In this document: piece by piece, positions 62,840 through 64,000 of the stretch | Layout: each line of letters begins with the position of its first letter | Position numbering within the stretch: the first letter of the stretch is position 1 | Assembly: GCF_019458025.1 (NCBI RefSeq) | Contig: NZ_JAHZUY010000001.1 | Location: 124,001 to 188,000 of the forward strand | Reading direction: 5' to 3' | Source: Caldovatus aquaticus | GTDB lineage: Bacteria; Pseudomonadota; Alphaproteobacteria; Acetobacterales; Acetobacteraceae | DNA: 64,000 nt | Position numbers and translations under genes: made by a program | Notes under the pieces: generated by a model | What the model was told of the DNA's origin: nothing | Seen by the model: only the letters and a program-made list of their open reading frames with translations | Databases searched by the model: none

Positions 62840-63292
62840 GGCCGCGGCGCGCGGCCGTCGCTGCCGCGGTGCGGACAGGGCCGCCGGATCGCCGCCGGGC
62901 GCGCCGAGCACCTCGCGCAGCACCTGCGCCGCGAAGGAGGAGGTGAAGGGCTTGGCAAGGAAGCGCGCGCCGGGCACCGCCCGCTCCTTGGCCATCGCCG
63001 GGTGGCCGCCCGAGGCATAGACGACCGGCAGGCCCGGCCGCAGCACGCGCGCGGCGCGCGCGAGGGCATAGCCGTCGGCGCCGCCGGGCAGGCCGATGTC
63101 GGTCAGCACCGCAAGGACGTCACGGCGCGCGCACAGCAGCGCGAGCGCGGCCTGCGCGTCGCCCGCCTCGATCACCGCGAAGCCCGCCTCGGTCAGCCCG
63201 TCCGCCAGCGTCAGCCTGACCAGCGGATCGTCCTCGACGACCAGCAGGACCGGCCGGTGCTGAGCCGCTTCCGTGCCCGACACGTCCTTCAT
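62840..63292 (-). CDS. CheY-like response regulator (receiver domain), 3' end undefined
   Basis: A receiver domain begins MKDVSGTEAAQHRPVLLVVEDDPLVRLTLADGL, with the acidic pair EDD, the phospho-acceptor aspartate in VLTDIGLPGGADG and the lysine in ARFLAKPFTSS. The domain ends near QVLREVLGAPGG at about 62888. No stop codon exists in any minus-strand frame between 62840 and 62920. The reading frame stays open to 61229, antisense to the lyase gene, and a one-base shift would end it at 62764. The coordinate 62840 is therefore only the intergenic limit. It is a single-domain regulator, possibly of a hybrid histidine kinase type. Confidence 0.7.
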
Positions 63293-63429
63293 CCCGCCCG
63301 CGCCGACGGAGAAGATGGGCGCAGGCGCAGCGGCCCGCCGCGCGCGGCGCGTGACGTTGCCGTGATCCGGCGGGCTCGTGATCGGCGAGGACCGGCGGCG
63401 GGTGGCGCACCCGTCCGCCCGCCGGCGGC

Positions 63430-64000
63430 TCACGGCTCGCCGGCGGCCTCGGCGAGCTCGAGCAGCGCCCGGCCGTCGCGCCGCAGCCGCGCCACCGCGG
63501 TTCCGCCGTCGCAGCGGGAGCCGTCGAGCACGGACCGGCCCGGCGCCGTCACCTCCATCTTGCCGCGCACCTGGCAGACGACGCGGGCCGAGCTCTGCGG
63601 CGAGCCGCCGTGCCAGCGCATCAGGGCGCGCGTCCAGTCGCCGGTGCGCTCGTAGTGGCTGCGCAGGTAGCGCGCCGCCCAGTCGGCGGCGAGCGCGGGA
63701 TCGAGCGGCCAGTCGCCGCCGCGCGCATGCACGCCCGCGTTCACCTGCACGCAGCCCGCCATCACCTGGCGCCGGCCGAGGAGCGCGCTCCGGTATAGCC
63801 GCCGCGCCTCCTCGGCGCTCGCGGGAAAGTAGGAGCGGCCGCCGATGTTCAGCGCGTAGGCGTGCAGCCCGCTCTCGTTGAGCGCGATGGCGACGAGCAG
63901 GCCTTCCGGGATGCCGTGCGCGCGTTCCGCCGCACGCACGGCCTCGAGACAGGCGGCGCGCGGCGAGACGATGGCGCGGCGCTCCGGCGACGGCTGCGCC
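63430..64000 (-). CDS. Lytic transglycosylase-like (SLT domain) protein, 5' end cut by the window edge
   Basis: About 190 C-terminal codons are visible, with the start beyond base 64000. The lysozyme-like domain contains GIPEGLLVAIALNESGLHAYALNIGGR, where ES carries the catalytic glutamate. It continues through GCVQVNAGVHARGGDWPLDPALAADWAARYL and WTRALMRWHGG. A short conserved tail follows the domain. Family members cleave peptidoglycan and often serve in secretion, conjugation or flagellar assembly. A GTG at 63937-63939 could start a shorter product, but conserved sequence continues upstream of it. Confidence 0.85.
   Translation of the reverse strand, partial: AQPSPERRAIVSPRAACLEAVRAAERAHGIPEGLLVAIALNESGLHAYALNIGGRSYFPASAEEARRLYRSALLGRRQVMAGCVQVNAGVHARGGDWPLDPALAADWAARYLRSHYERTGDWTRALMRWHGGSPQSSARVVCQVRGKMEVTAPGRSVLDGSRCDGGTAVARLRRDGRALLELAEAAGEP

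Overview
The window is very GC-rich DNA packed with genes in both orientations. No rRNA, tRNA, CRISPR array, phage gene or transposase was recognised. The gene content points to an alphaproteobacterium, most likely a Roseomonas-like member of the Acetobacteraceae (inference). It includes Bug/TTT-type solute receptors, a Liv-type ABC importer, a CoxMSL-type molybdenum hydroxylase, three luciferase-like monooxygenases, an sdhCDAB operon, and a PQQ-type sugar dehydrogenase paired with a dihaem cytochrome c.

Layout. 1-3.1 kb: a partial Ldh-family dehydrogenase coupled to a Kelch protein, with a divergent LysR regulator. 3.1-12 kb: a cyclase-family hydrolase and a divergent FAD monooxygenase, a Tat-exported ABC receptor, a CocE-type hydrolase, two back-to-back beta-hydroxyacid dehydrogenases, a GlcG-like protein and a PcaD-like hydrolase. 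12.1-16.7 kb: livFGMH plus its receptor. 16.8-20.8 kb: a VOC protein, then a minus-strand operon of flavin reductase, Gfo/Idh dehydrogenase, luciferase-like monooxygenase and two cupins. 21-31 kb: a TTT receptor, the three-subunit Mo hydroxylase, a second luciferase-like enzyme, and a thiamine-diphosphate enzyme / zinc dehydrogenase / SDR operon. 31-36.5 kb: two alpha/beta hydrolases, a third luciferase-like enzyme, a two-module VOC dioxygenase-like protein and an acyl-CoA dehydrogenase. Much of 0-45 kb looks like a set of uptake-plus-catabolism modules for small organic acids or aromatics; substrates cannot be read from sequence.

36.9-47.2 kb: an FNR-type oxygen sensor with all four iron-sulfur cysteines, a SARP/TolB/TPR regulator, a small ORF below a textbook CtrA site, a DUF169 protein, a racemase-like protein, a frameshifted TTT receptor, an amidohydrolase, a Pit phosphate transporter with its DUF47 partner, and a thioesterase. 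47.4-55 kb: an ArgH-like lyase divergent from an HdrC/HdrB-like pair, an RpoD-like sigma factor that differs from the usual alphaproteobacterial RpoD, and a YgiB/YgiC/DUF350 cassette. 55-64 kb: sdhCDAB, a frameshifted DUF2171 gene, the PQQ-type dehydrogenase and cytochrome c, a PcaB/PurB-type lyase, a response regulator with no nearby stop, and a partial lytic transglycosylase.

The most unusual non-coding signal is a dispersed repeat of about 105 bp. It has three near-full copies (two forward, one reverse) and at least two partial copies, all intergenic, with conserved inverted repeats. Several apparent single-base frameshifts in G/C runs suggest either local gene decay or residual base-calling errors.
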